Assembly (NCBI GenBank): GCA_036925085.1
Contig: JAUPFP010000030.1
Coordinates: forward strand, 2,575,045-2,639,044
Source: Brachycybe producta
Taxonomy: Eukaryota > Arthropoda > Diplopoda > Playtdesmida > Andrognathidae
DNA length: 64,000 bases
Reading direction: 5' to 3'
A program made the position numbers and the translations under genes. Shown here in pieces: positions 1-13,327 of this stretch (its first letter is position 1; each line of letters opens with the position of its first letter). The notes beneath the pieces were generated by a model, which was not told where the DNA came from, did no database searches, and worked only from the letters and a program-made list of their open reading frames with translations.

Positions 1-521
1 GAACGCACATAATATTGCTGTTTTTTTTTGCTTTATTATGAACAAGGTGCTCGATCCCACCCATGATTTTTTTTTAGCTGAAAAGCTGAAAATTAAGATA
101 TTAAGAAAGCTAAAAATAAAATTTAGAGCATTTTTTATGAGGACAAACTTAAAATAAATGCAATTCAAAATCACTTTCATCTGCTGGTTTGAATCTATAT
201 AACCATGAAATAAACATGAAAAGTGGTGAAATAAAAGACACGATAATTTGCATAAATAATGATATTAGTGAACATGTTAAATTTATATACATCAATATTA
301 ATTTATAGTCGTCTTTGACATCTATATGTAAAATTTTCTAGACACAAAAAGGGTAAGAAATACATGTAAGCCAAGTGTGTATGTTTTCACTTGTTTTTCG
401 GTAATTTTTCTCAGAAAACCTTGCTCTAATTGTCAGAATCAAAACACAAGAAAGCGTTTATGGCCGCCGTTGACCTCAATTGTCTACCACTGTTTTCCCT
501 CTCTATCTATCTGTCTTTCAT

Positions 522-555
<34 letters not shown>

Positions 556-2474
556 ATTCTCTCTTTCTTTCATAGTCTCTCTCTCTCTCTCATTCTTTCC
601 TGCTCTGGCTAACTATACCATGAATAAGAGAGAAAGCTGAGCAATCTGTGAACACTCCTTTTAGTTAATTTTTCATTCTCACCTAATTTAACCTAAACAG
701 GATATATAGTTAACCAGGTTTTTTTTATTTGAGTTTTAATTTTTGCCATTTTTCTTTTTTTTTTGGTCAAAATTTCAGTTAAAATTACACAAGAAATTCC
801 AGACATATTTTACATAAGACATAACATAATTTCTTTAATATAATTTAACATAACATTTTCATACTTTTTCCACTTAATTTTGAGAGATGCATAGAAATTA
901 GAACTAGTGAAACATGTTATTCAAAAGTTAGGCCACTTTAGGTGGTTCTATAAGTGTTAATGAGAATGCAACTTGGAAAAATCCATTGCACGTGACCAAA
1001 ACAGCAATAAAGTCTGTGATAAAGTCTGCAAGACAAGAATGTCTTCATTTCCGGTATGCATTGCACCGATGAAAACGTTAAGCCAATGCTCATGACAATG
1101 CAACTTCAAATGAATTTGAAATGTAATTAAATTACTTTGAGAAAACTGAGTGATTGTAATTAACTTCTTTATAAAAATTTGGTTAATTGTAATTGTCATT
1201 TTTTTATACTGAATATTAATTATTAATTGCAATTGATTACTTTTAAAAGTAATTTGTTCCAAAACTGGTAAAAATTAGATTACAGTGAAAAATTTTCCAT
1301 GTGGCCTTTCAGAATAGCATAAAAATCATTCTTTTAATGCGAAAAAAACAGTCTGATCCTTTCCAATTCGTGTTGATGGGTTTCTACTATATTTGAGTGT
1401 TGTGAGTGGCTTCCCCACCAATCAAATCAGACAAGACAGGTTAGAAAACAATCTATAATTTATATAATGTGCCCCACTTACAAGTGAAGTACGTAATTTA
1501 CAACTGTAAATACTCACTCAAAAGAGTCGACCTTTTCAACAAGTTCAATACTTAATTCTTCAATTATCATTTTTTTTTAAATATCAAAAGAGTAAAAACT
1601 TCAACAAAAATGTGTCATTGAAAAAGGAATTCAAATAAAAGACCTCCAATGTAATACAATTATTTCAAGAGTATTTTCTCTTGTAATAATATTAACAATA
1701 GCCTTTTTTAGATTTAATAATAAATAATAACATTCCCAATTTTGCCACTTTTTTATGGTCAGACTTCAACCACTGCTGGGGGTCTCACACTCTCTCTTTC
1801 TATCATTCTTTCTAATATATCTCTATCTCCCTCTCTTTGTCATTCTCTCCCTCCCCTAATATCCTACCTTTGCAATGTGTTTCAATGTTTGTTTCATCAA
1901 TGAAACAAGTCAAAACAACAACAAAAACTTCTTGGAAAAGTTTTTTTTAGTGAACTATATTGCAATTCTTTTATATTTTAAAAAGAGAACAATTGAAATT
2001 TTCTTGCGTTTGCTGCATCACGTAATTCACAATACTTAAAATTTCAAAACAGACAACAAAAAAAATTATTTCAATTGAAATATTGTATGTCAAAATTAAG
2101 TAATTCTTCTTTGTATGAAAAACAAACAAATGACATACAGAGAAGCAACCCTCTGTTGGTGGCCCTCTCCTCTTCGAATATTTTTTTTTACATTGTATTA
2201 TGAGAATACTAATTTAAATAAAGATTTATTTTGATGCTTTACAATAGATTTTTTTATATTAAAATATGAAATAATTCTGTGTAGCACAACATTGACACCA
2301 ACAAGCTTACTGTCAAAAGTGGAAAATCAGTTCTTTTTCACAAGTACTCTAGTCAAAACTGCAAAATCAACATTTTAATAATCAATATTCATATTTACAC
2401 GTTTTAAGTAACGTGAAAAATGCTTAAAACAACAAGCCAATCTACATAATGTGGCATTATCAGTTTAGTTATCA
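1..2474. other. No gene recognised
   Basis: AT-rich with poly-T tracts and CT-rich runs (523-591, 1790-1860). I looked for the missing Cda5 signal exon and found no candidate. Confidence 0.6.
523..591. repeat. (CT)n microsatellite
   Basis: Interrupted dinucleotide run; the two open frames through it are artefacts. Confidence 0.9.
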
Positions 2475-2720
2475 CTTACAACTGGCTGTAAAGCTGCAAT
2501 GGTGCAAAATCAGAAATTTGACAGTAAATGTGCACATTACCTAGTATTTCAGAGAAATTCAGGCAATTTATACAATGCATACCTTGACAAGGTATGCATT
2601 GTGTATCAATGTATGCATTGTGCTAATTACTAGAGTTTCCTTTAAACGCTAGGCAATATGCAGCTTTATTGCCGAATTGGTAATTTTGCACCATTGAAGC
2701 ACTGCAGCTAATTGTAAAAA
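2475..2720. mobile_element. Family E inverted repeat
   Basis: Ends CAATGGTGCAAAATCAG and AATTTTGCACCATTG are inverse. Near the centre CAATGCATACCTTGAC is followed by its own inverse (2573-2601), a 29-bp palindrome broken only at its middle base. Confidence 0.65.
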
Positions 2721-3149
2721 AATAACTCATTTTACACTTTGACGGTACCAGACAAACAATGTTTGCCAATGATATGAAGGTTCTGAAAGCTTATTGGCTG
2801 CATCTCCAAAAGTGGTCAATTAAGACACAGGACCTAGATATGTACCCGTATTATTTACTAAAATGTTACTCCGAAGAGTTTTTTTTTCTAAACGACTTTT
2901 CTAGTTTCTGCAGCTGACATAGAAGATTTAGTTATTCGGTTCACTTAATTTGTCCAAAATTTTCTAAAACATCACTATTTATATGCAAAAAATGATGCAT
3001 ACTAGTTAAGACGTCCAGTTTACTTTAAACTGATTACTTTACTGGTAAACAACGAAAAAAAAAATGAACAAAAAACATGTATTTGGTTTAGTTTTTGTTC
3101 TTAATCTACAAAAAAAATGTCCGTGCAATGCATTTTAAGAAGATTTATA

Positions 3150-3343
3150 AATTTAGGCCAAAATTCAAGAATGAAACTTAACACTTGAACTTCAACTTGA
3201 ACTGTCAAAACAGGATTACAACATAGCACAATCCCTGTTATATAGAGAGTACCCTAAAGCAGAGTTTTCCTATGTTAAAACCTTGCAAAGAGGGTTCAAA
3301 AGTTGAAGTTCAAGTGTCAAGTTTCCTTCATGAATTTAAACCA
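3150..3343. mobile_element. Family F inverted repeat
   Basis: AACTTAACACTTGAACTTC and GAAGTTCAAGTGTCAAGTT are inverse ends; GGCCAAAATTCAAGAATG begins the element. Confidence 0.75.
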
Positions 3344-3539
3344 ACAAAATTTTTTTTTACATTGAGAACAATAAATTATTTATCACAATTGACAACTCAA
3401 AATGAACTAAATTAAGAAAAAAAAGTCAATATTTCATACAAATATAGATGTTCCATTTAATAATGAACATAAACCAAATTGGGATTATAGTTAGCAATTT
3501 ATGACTACAATACTTTGACTAGTCCATATCAGTTTATAT

Positions 3540-4350
3540 ACCAGAAACCTCATTACAGAAACAGCAATACGAATATGACATTCAGATTTTATCATGTCAT
3601 TGCTTATGATTTATTATTTCATGACTACCATATTACTCGAAAGGTCATTAAAGGCAAAATCACTTGTCAAAACAAATTATAATAGAATAAATTGTCACAG
3701 CTAGCTCATAACATATTGTAACAATCACAAATAAAATCAGGTTACCAAAAAAAAATTCTAACAAATATTGTTATATAACTACTGGTGACTGTTGTACAAC
3801 ATAACATGATAGTCATAAAATAAAAGTGCATGAGTAGAAACTCACTGTGTGATTGTTACAATTTTATGACTTTTTTTTCTGTAATGAGACCCCTGGACTC
3901 CTGGAGATCTTTAAAGAAAGGCAAAAAGATTTGTCAAGTTGCAATAAAAATTGTCACATCTGGCTCATAACTTTGTAACAGTTGCAAAACATTATTATCA
4001 TAGATACTGTCATAAGTGTATCATATCTTTATGACTGGTCTATAGTATTCATATGACGATATTTTGCTCATTTAAACATGGCATTACATCAGTCACATTA
4101 GGAATTGACCTGTTAATCTAATTAGCATATGGTTACAATAATCATATGAAATCATTATGATTTGTTACATAATTTATTGAACATTTAAGAGTCACAGCAA
4201 GTAGAATACAATATCTGTCATAATGATATGACAGTACTGTTGCATGCTTCTGTTATGTGAATGATGTTAATCATAAAAAAAAACGTGTAACTACAAGGTT
4301 ATGGAGCTACTATAGATATGACAATTTGTTGTCACATGACAGTTTTATTA
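3540..4350. repeat. Inverted repeat (3540-3897) with a second, related direct segment
   Basis: CCTCATTACAGAAA at 3548 and TTTCTGTAATGAG at 3877 form ends. ATTGTCACAGCTAGCTCATA (3691) recurs as ATTGTCACATCTGGCTCATA (3949), so part of the unit repeats directly. Confidence 0.5.
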
Positions 4351-4899
4351 CCTTTATGTAATCATCTCTCTCTCTCTCTCTAATGATGTGTTTCATAAAT
4401 GATACATTTCAAATGAAATTTAAAAAAAATATTAGTAATCAATTATAACCATGACATAGATTACAAAACGAAGTTAATTCTCACAAAAAAGTGAAAACAA
4501 TAAACACATTTTTTCTTTATTTAATCGTTTTTAAACTTTTTTTTTTCAAAAATATTTAATTATAATTTCCACGCAATGAAAAAAGTTTTCATTGTGAAAA
4601 AAATATGTAATTTTTTTTTTTTTTTTTTTGGTATTCATTCAATCAAGAAAAAGTGTCTTCAGGGTTATTTTTTCGTTATTCATTAAGCTTTAATTCACTC
4701 CTTTTTTTCTCTCTCATTTAATTGTGAGTTTCAAACAGAATATTATATATTATTATAAAAGTTCAAATTCAAAACCAAAATTCAACAAATACCCTTGACT
4801 TCACTTCAGAGAAGAAAAAAAAAATACATATTTTTTAAGCCTATTTTTATATTATATACAATGAAAACCGATTAACTTTTTCGTGTTAAACGAATTTTG

Positions 4900-5390
4900 G
4901 GTTTATGAACAGCTGAGTTTCAAACTCTTGATTATTGCTGTTTTTTTTTTCTTCTTCAAATGCATAATTAAGAGAAACTTGAAAGTGTTTTAGAAACTAG
5001 AAGAGTAAATCACTTAAGGATAGTTTGATATTGATATAGTTTAAAATAAGCTTTTTATTTGAGTTTGAAAACGATCACATTTTAAGCAGATGCCATTTTT
5101 TATTTTTTAAAACATATGAACGTGAAAATACTCTTAAGTGATTGAGTTACCCTTCCAGTTTCTAAAACACTTTCAAGTTTCTCTTCATTTTGCTCCTGAT
5201 CTCTTTCAAAATGAACTTTCTATTGACAAAAATTTAAAAAAAAATATTGTCTGCTTAAAGTTTTGTAATTTTCAAACTTACAAAAAAAATCGTATTCTGA
5301 AAGATATCAAAATAAAAAATACCCTTAATTGATTGAGCTACCCTTCTAGTTTCTAAAACAAATTCGGGTTTCTCTTTTCATTTTGCATCA
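4900..5390. mobile_element. Family A long-inverted-repeat element (composite copy)
   Basis: The left arm starts TTTATGAACAGCTGA and runs to AAACTAGAAGAG. The right arm ends at CTTCCAGTTTCTAAAACAC. A second right half (5190-5390) follows directly, so this looks like two overlapping copies. Confidence 0.7.
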
Positions 5391-5402
5391 AAAAGAACAA
5401 AT

Positions 5403-5745
5403 TTTTATGTTATTCTAATACCTAATACACACCTGATATTTTAAATGCATTTAAATAATAAACGTGTTCTACAGAGCCCTGTGAAGGACAAACAAACAAT
5501 ATATCGAATTCAATTTATTCAGTTAATAATCTGAAAATATTGAGTTAATACTTAAATATAATTTATATAAACTATTGACAAAATATTGATTTATTATTTC
5601 AATTTAAAATATTAATAATAAAGTCAATTTTTATTTGGTGTTCATGTCCTTAATTGGATTCCGTATAACTCACCTAAACACATTTAATTTGAATTCATTT
5701 AACTCATGTGTGTGTACAAAGTATAAGGAACCGCACCAAGAAAAT
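5403..5745. mobile_element. Family G single arm
   Basis: It matches one arm of 54940-55522 from ACACACCTGATATTTTAAAT through the central AACTCATGTGTGTGTAC. Confidence 0.75.
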
Positions 5746-6199
5746 ATTTCGTGTTATCCGTTTTCGTACCTTTTTTATATAGAAAAAATAAATGTCATGA
5801 TATTATGTTCACACCCAAATTAGGTTTTTATTCATCAAATTACTCAAAAACGTTTTTTTATATAAAAAAAATGAAAACACGATTTTCATCATTTTTTTTT
5901 AAAAAAAATTATATTTGAGAAGAAAAAAAACAACTTTTAAGTTTTTAGTAAGTTAATTTACATGTAGGTCACAAAGGCCTACATTCTACATGTTATTTGT
6001 ATTGTTATTCAAAAGTGTTTACTACTCAAAAGTACTTATTTCAAAGTTATTTTTCTTCAATAAAAATAGAAATTATTGAACTAATTAGTGGCAGAAAAAT
6101 ACATAATAACAAGAAATCTCCCCCCTTCCCCCTCCCTCCTTTCATAATAACAAATATCTATCAAAAAAGAAGTAGGTTATAAGAAATTGTCCCTATATA

Positions 6200-6232
6200 A
6201 TGATGATGATGATCATCATCATCATGATGATG
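6200..6232. repeat. (ATG)n palindromic trinucleotide run
   Basis: TGATGATGATGATCATCATC switches strand twice, forming perfect hairpins. Confidence 0.85.
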
Positions 6233-6671
6233 AAAAAAATATACAACTTTCTTGAAAAATTTGACTAAAAAGAGAAATTGTGTCAGAAATTGGCCAAAAA
6301 AAATATATATATAATTAAAAAAACACACACAAGACACTGTAATAATAATAATAAAATAATAAACATAGAAATGTAACAACGACACCAAAAGGTAGAAGAT
6401 AGGCTAATGGCACTTGGTTTTATTTATTTTTTTTTTGTTGTCACATTTCATAAATGTGTCTCACAATTGTCACAAGTGTCCACTTGCCCTCCTCTCTTTC
6501 ACACACACAATGAATGAGTGACACACACTGGTCATCAAAAGAAGAAGGACGAGGACATTCACCACCACAAGATTTTGACACAAACACAATTTCACAAATA
6601 ATTGCCGCTTTTTTTAAAATTTAAATATAACTTGACATTAATTAGGGGCTCCAAATTTATTATTAATAATG

Positions 6672-7495
6672 TAGGCAAAAATTCAAGAGACAGAAACAAA
6701 AAAAAAATTCAGCACTTGGAACTTCAACTTGAACCCTCTCTGAGCAGGTGTCCAACAGAGACAAAAATTCTCTCAGGCTGTTCAGTGCAGAGATCTGTAC
6801 AGCGCTGTACATAACTGCAGTTAACCATGGTTTATAACCACTCCGTAAAAATATTTTTTGACGTCACTACAGCTGGATCACTGCAATAAGGACAATACTA
6901 ATGGGAAAAATATGAAACCAATTTGCCAGTTGTCGTTGCAATCAATGCTTTCTCATGTAGCACAACATGTTATTAGCCCAATGTTGGTAATGTTGGAAAC
7001 AATCTTTTGGTCCAACACTCGGCCTATTTAATGTTGGCCCAAAAAATAATAAAATCAGTCTTTGGATAACAGGTTCAGCTATCGTTGGGCCAACAATGGG
7101 AGGGAGTCAGGACCAATCACCAAACACAATGTTGGCCGGATCATTTGGCCAACATTTTGTACATAAACCCCAATGGTTAGCATTATGTTGGTGCATGGTG
7201 CTTAAGGTAAGCCTACATAAACATAACCATTTGAATAACCATTCTGCAGAATACCACAACCAACCGTTTTAACTTACAGCCACTCCTAACCTGTCTTAAT
7301 CAAAGAAAACATTCTTGGCAAATGCGTTTGCTCTTGGTCGAACCTGTCATGGTTAACCTGTTGGAAATTTTCATGAACATAAATAACCATGCAAATTTCT
7401 GGTTCAAAAAAGGTTGATTTTCTCTATGGTTGGAACCCAACTCAAGAGAGTTCAAGATGAAATTCAATTGTTCTTTCTTGAATTTGGACCTTAAG
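6672..7495. mobile_element. Family F element enlarged by family L sequence
   Basis: Left arm GGCAAAAATTCAAGAGAC...GAACTTCAACTTGAACC at 6672-6740; right end TTCTTGAATTTGGACCTTAA at 7477-7496. The interior 6955-7200 repeats TTGGCC and AACATTG units in both orientations (family L). Confidence 0.55.
6955..7200. repeat. Family L repeat rich in TTGGCCAACATT units
   Basis: CAATGTTGG and CCAACATTG motifs occur in both directions. A related short stretch is at 35818-35865 (GGCCAACAGTGT, GCCAACGTTGGC). Confidence 0.5.
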
Positions 7496-7499
7496 TACC

Positions 7500-9300
7500 A
7501 ATTAAAATCAGATATTAGAAATAATCTATGGCAGTTAACTAGTTTGATAATTTGTCTTAAATAAGAAAAATGTTCTCATTTCAATATTAAGATTGTAACT
7601 TTAGAAAATATAGGCCTATTTTGTATCAATCAACATTTTTTGAAAAACGAGTTGGAAAAAGAAAATCTGATAAGATATATTCATATCTAAAATTTGTAAT
7701 TAGCGCATTTTTAAGTGTAAATTTGTGCAATTTATGCAATCATCGTCATCATCCTAATTATAATCAATAGGCCAATTTACTTAAATGTTTTCTCAGTTAA
7801 CCCTTTTTTATCCTTTTATGATTGTTAAACTTGTTAAATATTCAAATCACGTACATTAAAGGTTAATTATGAGGCTAAGATGTTCTTGAAATTCAAATTT
7901 TGTTTAGTTGAAGTCTAATAAATTAACAATTGTACTGACAATATTTCTTTTAAAAAATAATTAAGTTTTTAATTTCTATTTTTTTTTTTAAAAAATTATT
8001 GGCAGTTTTTTTTTCTCTTCCTTATTTTACTAATAATCTCGTTGAACTTGTACAAATTTTTATTGTTCAACCTGTCCAAAATATACTTTTTTTTCACTTT
8101 ACTATATTTTCTGTAATTTTTTTTTAGAATTTTACTAAATTGTAGTTTTCATTTTAATTATGCAGTAAAAAAACGAAACACTTTTGAAGGCTTTAAATAT
8201 AAAATTTAAAAAAATATTAACTTTAAATTTTTTAAAAAATTGTATTCCAGTTTTTGGCTGAGTGTGGAATTAACAAACAAATAATTAATTAACATGTTTT
8301 ACGAATAGCTCATTTTTTGAAAACTTTGGTTATTTTACAACAACAATAAAGGAGAAGTTAAAAGTATGTTGGAAACTAGATTATCATTTGGATATCTTTC
8401 AAAATAAACTTTTTATAGACAAAAATTTTAAAAAAATATTATTTGCTTAAAGTTGGCTCATTTTTTCAAACCAACATGAAAAAAGCTTATTTTAAAACTT
8501 AAAAAGATAACATAAAACCACTCTTAAGTGTTTGAGTTACTCTTCTAGTTTCTTAAAGCACTTCCGAGTTTCTCTTAATGTTGTTGCTTCTGAAAATAGT
8601 TATTAATATTATCATAGTTTGCAAAGCGTTTACACTTAATAAAAACTAGAATAAGCAAGCGAAAAATCTTATCATAAAATTTACATTTTTAGTAAAAAGT
8701 TTAATTCCACTTTGCATATTTTTCTAACAAAAATTTGCATATGCAAATTTTCTGATGATGAAGAAGAAGAAGAAGAAAATTTCATATAAAATTGTTTGTT
8801 CTGTTTTTCATACATATTAATAAAAAAAACAAGTTACACATATAAAAAATGGAGGCAAAGACAAGGGGGGGGGGGAGGAGATAGATTGAAACAATTAATC
8901 TTATTTCCCACAAAAAAACAATGCAAGTTTTTTTGTGTGTGCATTGCATTGTAATTGAAACCGGAAGTAGAAGAAGAGCACCATCCAAACAAATAACACC
9001 AGTAGAAACATAAGAAAGAAAAAAAAAAAAAAAGATGGAGAGAAAAATGTAGGTCGAAGTCGAAAAAGATTGAGTTCAGTACCAAGTAGTTGAACTATAA
9101 CAAACATTATTTTTTGAGTTTCTTAGCTTGAGGTCATTACTTTTTCCTTTTTTTTTTGCAAGGAACAGGGAGGGAGGGGGGGGGGGCAAATTTGCTACCT
9201 TTCTTTCTTGCAAGAAATTGTATATCTCGAGAAACATACTAGTAACACGTAAACTTATACTGAAAGTTCTGCCAAACTTTCTGATGTTCTCTCGTTATCT
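7500..9300. other. No gene recognised
   Basis: AT-rich sequence, one family A element (8296-8582), GAA repeats at 8759-8778 and G-runs at 8865 and 9175. Confidence 0.6.
8296..8582. mobile_element. Family A element, diverged
   Basis: Both arms can be read (GGAAACTAGATTATC... and ...CTCTTCTAGTTTCTTAAAGC), with the GATATCTTTCAAAATAAAC core. Confidence 0.6.
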
Positions 9301-9302
9301 CC

Positions 9303-9494
9303 ATGCAGCTTAATATACGCTGCATACAGCATTACAGAGAGAGAAAAATGACATCACCAAAAAAAATTGTAACCGATGAACTAAGCACACTTATGGAAAA
9401 TGACTTCCAGTACTGCTACGATCAGTGGGGGAAAAAATGTTGGATTTGCTGTGTGACTTCCCAAGGGTCGTACTTTGAAGGAAATTACTTGTAA
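9303..9494 (+). pseudogene. Mariner-type transposase C-terminal remnant
   Basis: The frame ends ENDFQYCYDQWGKKCWICCVTSQGSYFEG, which resembles the C-terminal pattern (F..C...W..R...C....G.YFEG) of mariner/SETMAR-like transposases. No catalytic DDD/E region was found upstream, so this is a fragment. It is immediately followed by a family C repeat (9560-9850). The family assignment is from memory of the motif and uncertain. Confidence 0.45.
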
Positions 9495-9559
9495 TTTCAT
9501 TGAGTCTTATATACATTTAAATAAAAAACCAGTACACTTTTGGGACAAATGTTGTATTA

Positions 9560-9850
9560 CATGAGTTCAGATATTTGAATTGGAATAATTACTCTGCAAG
9601 CAAGTTTTGAAGGCCTGTGGCAGAATAATGACAATTTCATCCAAAAGTAGCATTGAAATTGCATTGTCAAAATAAACTTGTATCACTTACTATAACAATT
9701 CCCCATGCAAATATAATATTGAGTTGAATAGAAGCATTAGTATACTGTACTGTATATGCCTTGTTCAACATTCCCTAAATCAAAACATTCCCAATGCACA
9801 GCCTTCTCTGGAAGTACTGGAAGTTCTCGAATTGCACAGGTATATTGCGT
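9560..9850 (+). mobile_element. Family C repeat
   Basis: It matches 50330-50620 in reverse: TTGAATTGGAATAATTACTC, CCCCATGCAAATATAATATT and CATTCCCAATGCACA each have an inverse partner there. Confidence 0.6.
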
Positions 9851-12007
9851 GTGCAAATTGTACGGTGTAAATTGTACCAGCTTAAGTGGAAACGAACCTT
9901 TAAAAACAAACACACCTTTTTTCAACGCCATATTTTTTTTATTTATTTCATCACCTTATCAATCAAAACTCAAAAAGTGAAGTGAAAAATATATTTTTTT
10001 AAAAGCTTCTTTAATAAATACACTTGCAACTTTTTACATCTTGTTGTTGTTATTGTTGTTGTTAGATGGCTAATTAAGATTTCAGAAGAAAAAAGCAATT
10101 TTAATTTTAATGCACAAACTTAAGTTTAAAAATCCTTTATTATTATGAATTTTTTTGCAACTCAAAAATCACTTTTTTTCTTCTTTTCTCTAATGGTCAA
10201 TTCTTAGGCTTGGTCTAAATTGAGCTCTAAAACCACTTATTCAAAATTGTTGCAATGGTCATAAACCTCTTTTTTATTATGAAAATAACTGACCATTTTG
10301 ATATTTTTAATAGAGAGAGAAGAAGAAAAATCATTTCAGAAAAAACAAGAAACCTGTTCTTCTTAATTAATAAAAATGTTAATTTGAAATATTTCTTCAA
10401 AATATATTACTACATTCATTCATACTACTGAACGTGTGTGACATGATTTAAATTTTAAAGGAAACTACCCAAAAAAAAGGTGTTCTTAATTAAAAACTTA
10501 AGATGCATGCTGAGTAACGACATTTAACTTAATTGACTAAAAATAATTTACACCAAAACATGTGAAATTCTAAACAAAAAAAACAAACTAACGAAAAAAT
10601 TTACAACTTGTTTTAATTAAAAAAATCTCTAGTTTTTTTGTTTATTTCATTTAAAAGCATTTTATACTTTTGTTGTTTAATTAAAGAGATTAACCACCGA
10701 CCATTTATTCTAAAATGTTGCTTAAAATAAAGCTAAACTTAAAAGTAACGCTTTGCTTTGCTAACATTAACGCTTTGCTTTGGAAGGTTTTTTTTTTAAC
10801 TTTTATTATTCTGTCTTTTGGGGTGAAAATGAAGAGAAATTTGAATGTGTTTTAGAAACTAGAAGAGTAGCTCAATCACTTAAAGGGTATTTTTCATGTT
10901 TGATATATCTTTCAAAATAAACCTTTTCTAGGCACAATTTAAAAAATATTCTCTGCTAAACAAGGTTTGCTTAAATGTTCATTTTCAAACTTACATGAAA
11001 AAGTTTAATTTTGGAGGAGGATATATTCAACATGAAAATTGATTTGAGGATTTGAGCTACCTTTCTAGTCTCTAAAACACATTCAAGTTTTTCTTCATCT
11101 TCACAATTAGCATTATTTAAATAATGCTAACTGAAAACACAAATTTGACTAAAAAAATTTATAAGTGAGTCTTATGAATTTTTTTTTTAAGTGTTACTTT
11201 GTTTAAGCACTGCTTTGTCTTTAAGAAATGTTTTAAAATATGGCCGTTAGTTTATTAAAAGTTTTAAAAGTGTATTTTTTACGTTAATTTTCTTCTTCTC
11301 TATATTTCAATAAAAACGCAAAAAAAAAACAAAGTGAAACTGAAAAAAGGGTGAAAAATGGTTAAATCTGAGAATCAAGGAGAAAAAATGAATGACTTTA
11401 CAGAATTTTCAAGTAATTTTCATTTCTCTTTTGTCTTTTTTTTTTTTTGCTCCTTGTGTTTTTCTCCTTTTTCTGTCTGTGTTATTTTTCTTAACATGTT
11501 ATATGTGTGTTAAATTTGTTGCATGTGTTTTTTTTTGTTTCAAGATGAAGAAGAAGATATTTTACTTGACAGGTCACTTGGAAAACAATGCAATTTTTAT
11601 CATTATCATTATTATAATATACATACAAGAAGAAATTTTCAAACAATAATAATAATAATAATATGAAATAATGATTGCTTTATTTAGCGGCCTAAAAACA
11701 CATTTTATTTTTGACTGTGTGAAAAAAAAAAACAGTTCATTCAATAGAACCAATTTCTTCTCTTTTGAACAATTTCTGAAATATTTTAGAAAAATTCATG
11801 GAATTTTTATTTCGATAATTTTTTTTTTGGACAATTTTTTTTTAAAATTCATTGTGAACCACTCCACTCCTAAAACGTAATGTCACACATAATGGGCGTT
11901 TTCATACAGGACAAAGGGTCTCGAAAAAATTTCAGGACATCAAAAGCAAGCTTTCAGGTCATAATAAAAACCGTTTCAAGTACAATACGATTATCCGAAT
12001 TGTCCAC
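9850..12007. other. No gene recognised
   Basis: Poly-T/A tracts and AAT repeats; one family A element at 10826-11103. Short open frames at 11392-11880 are T-rich and non-coding in character. Confidence 0.6.
10826..11103. mobile_element. Family A element
   Basis: Arms TGTTTTAGAAACTAGAAGAG and CTTTCTAGTCTCTAAAACAC flank the ATCTTTCAAAATAAAC core. Outer ends are lost. Confidence 0.7.
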
Positions 12008-12655
12008 TTAAAATGGTTTATGAACACCTGATTTCCCAACTCTTGATTTCTCTGTCTTTCAGGAGTAAAATTAAGATAAACTAGTAAATGTTTTAGAAAC
12101 TAGAAGGGTAGCAAGCAGCTCAATCACTACTCCACACGAGCTGAGCCGGGCACCCTACCCCTCATCTTGTATGAATGTGCACTTCCACAGAAAGTGACGG
12201 TCGGTAAACGGGAGACTGGCATACGTGACAACAGCGAGTGGACACAAGTGGTCATTGGAGGCGGAGGAGGTCATTGAAGACAGCCGGTTAAGCTCCGAGT
12301 TGCAACGGTTTGCCTTGGCAGCTGTTATTTAAATACCTGAGCGACGAAACCGGGCCAACTGTGTACCCTGTATACTCTGAGAACGGAGAGAGCTGATGTA
12401 TAAACATGAAATAGCCTACAAAGTGATTGCGCTACCCTTCTAGTTTCTAAAACACTTCCTAGTTTTTCTTAAATTTTCCTCCTGAAAGACAGGAAGATTA
12501 TGTTGATAACTTTCTAAATAAGCCTTTTTTTAGAGGCAAAAACGAAAACTTAAAAAGTTGGACCAATCTTCAAACTGACATAAAAAACTTATTTTGGAAA
12601 AATATCAACATGAAATTACTTCTAAATGAATGAGCTACCATTCTAGTTTTTTTTT
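12008..12655. mobile_element. Family A element interrupted by a GC-rich insert, followed by a second partial copy
   Basis: The left arm (12008-12127) stops at CAATCACT. A 275 bp foreign block follows. The element resumes at AACATGAAA, ends at about 12480, and another right half runs to about 12655. Confidence 0.7.
12128..12403. other. GC-rich insert of unknown origin
   Basis: The composition changes sharply from the flanks. The minus strand has TATTTAAATA inside an otherwise GC-rich block, loosely LTR- or promoter-like. I see no ORF, target duplication or tRNA box. It could be a solo LTR, a SINE-like sequence or a 5' TE fragment. Confidence 0.35.
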
Positions 12656-13327
12656 TTTAAAAACACATTGATTTTGCACTTAAAAGAAAACCACCTTAAA
12701 TCAATTCCTCATCAATAATTTTACAATTTTTTATGTTGTTTTAGAAATTAAAAATTTCGCTATAATAATTCAATGTCTTTGATAGTCTAAAGACCCCCCC
12801 CCCTCTCTCTATGTTGTGTCAGTAAGAATTCGGATTAGGGGTCCCCCACCACCACCACCATTTTGGCCTAAATTATCACCCAATAGAAAAGAAATCTACT
12901 CCAGTTTCTAATAGGAGGTTGTTATATTCTCACGCTGACAATTACTTTCCATGTAATAATTTAAAAAAAAGAGGGGGGGGGAGAAAAGATGTTTCATTGT
13001 AATCGAGAACAAATTCAAAGACAAAAGAAAGTGATCGAGAAAAAAAAAGTGATGATATATATAATAAATAATATATTAAAAAAGAATAACTAACAACAAT
13101 GTTCTAGAAAATTACAATCTCAAAAAAATAAGAAGATGATGAGAAGGAGGAGGATTTGTTTTTTTCATTTTTTCTTTAATAGAACAACAAATGTTAAATT
13201 TGGGTTAACTTAGAAAGAAAAATATTCATCAATCATTCATTCATTCATCAATTGTTTTTTAGCTTTTTTTTTTGCTCATTAGAGTCATTAGTATTGGATG
13301 GATCAACAAAAACGAGGCGACTGAAAA

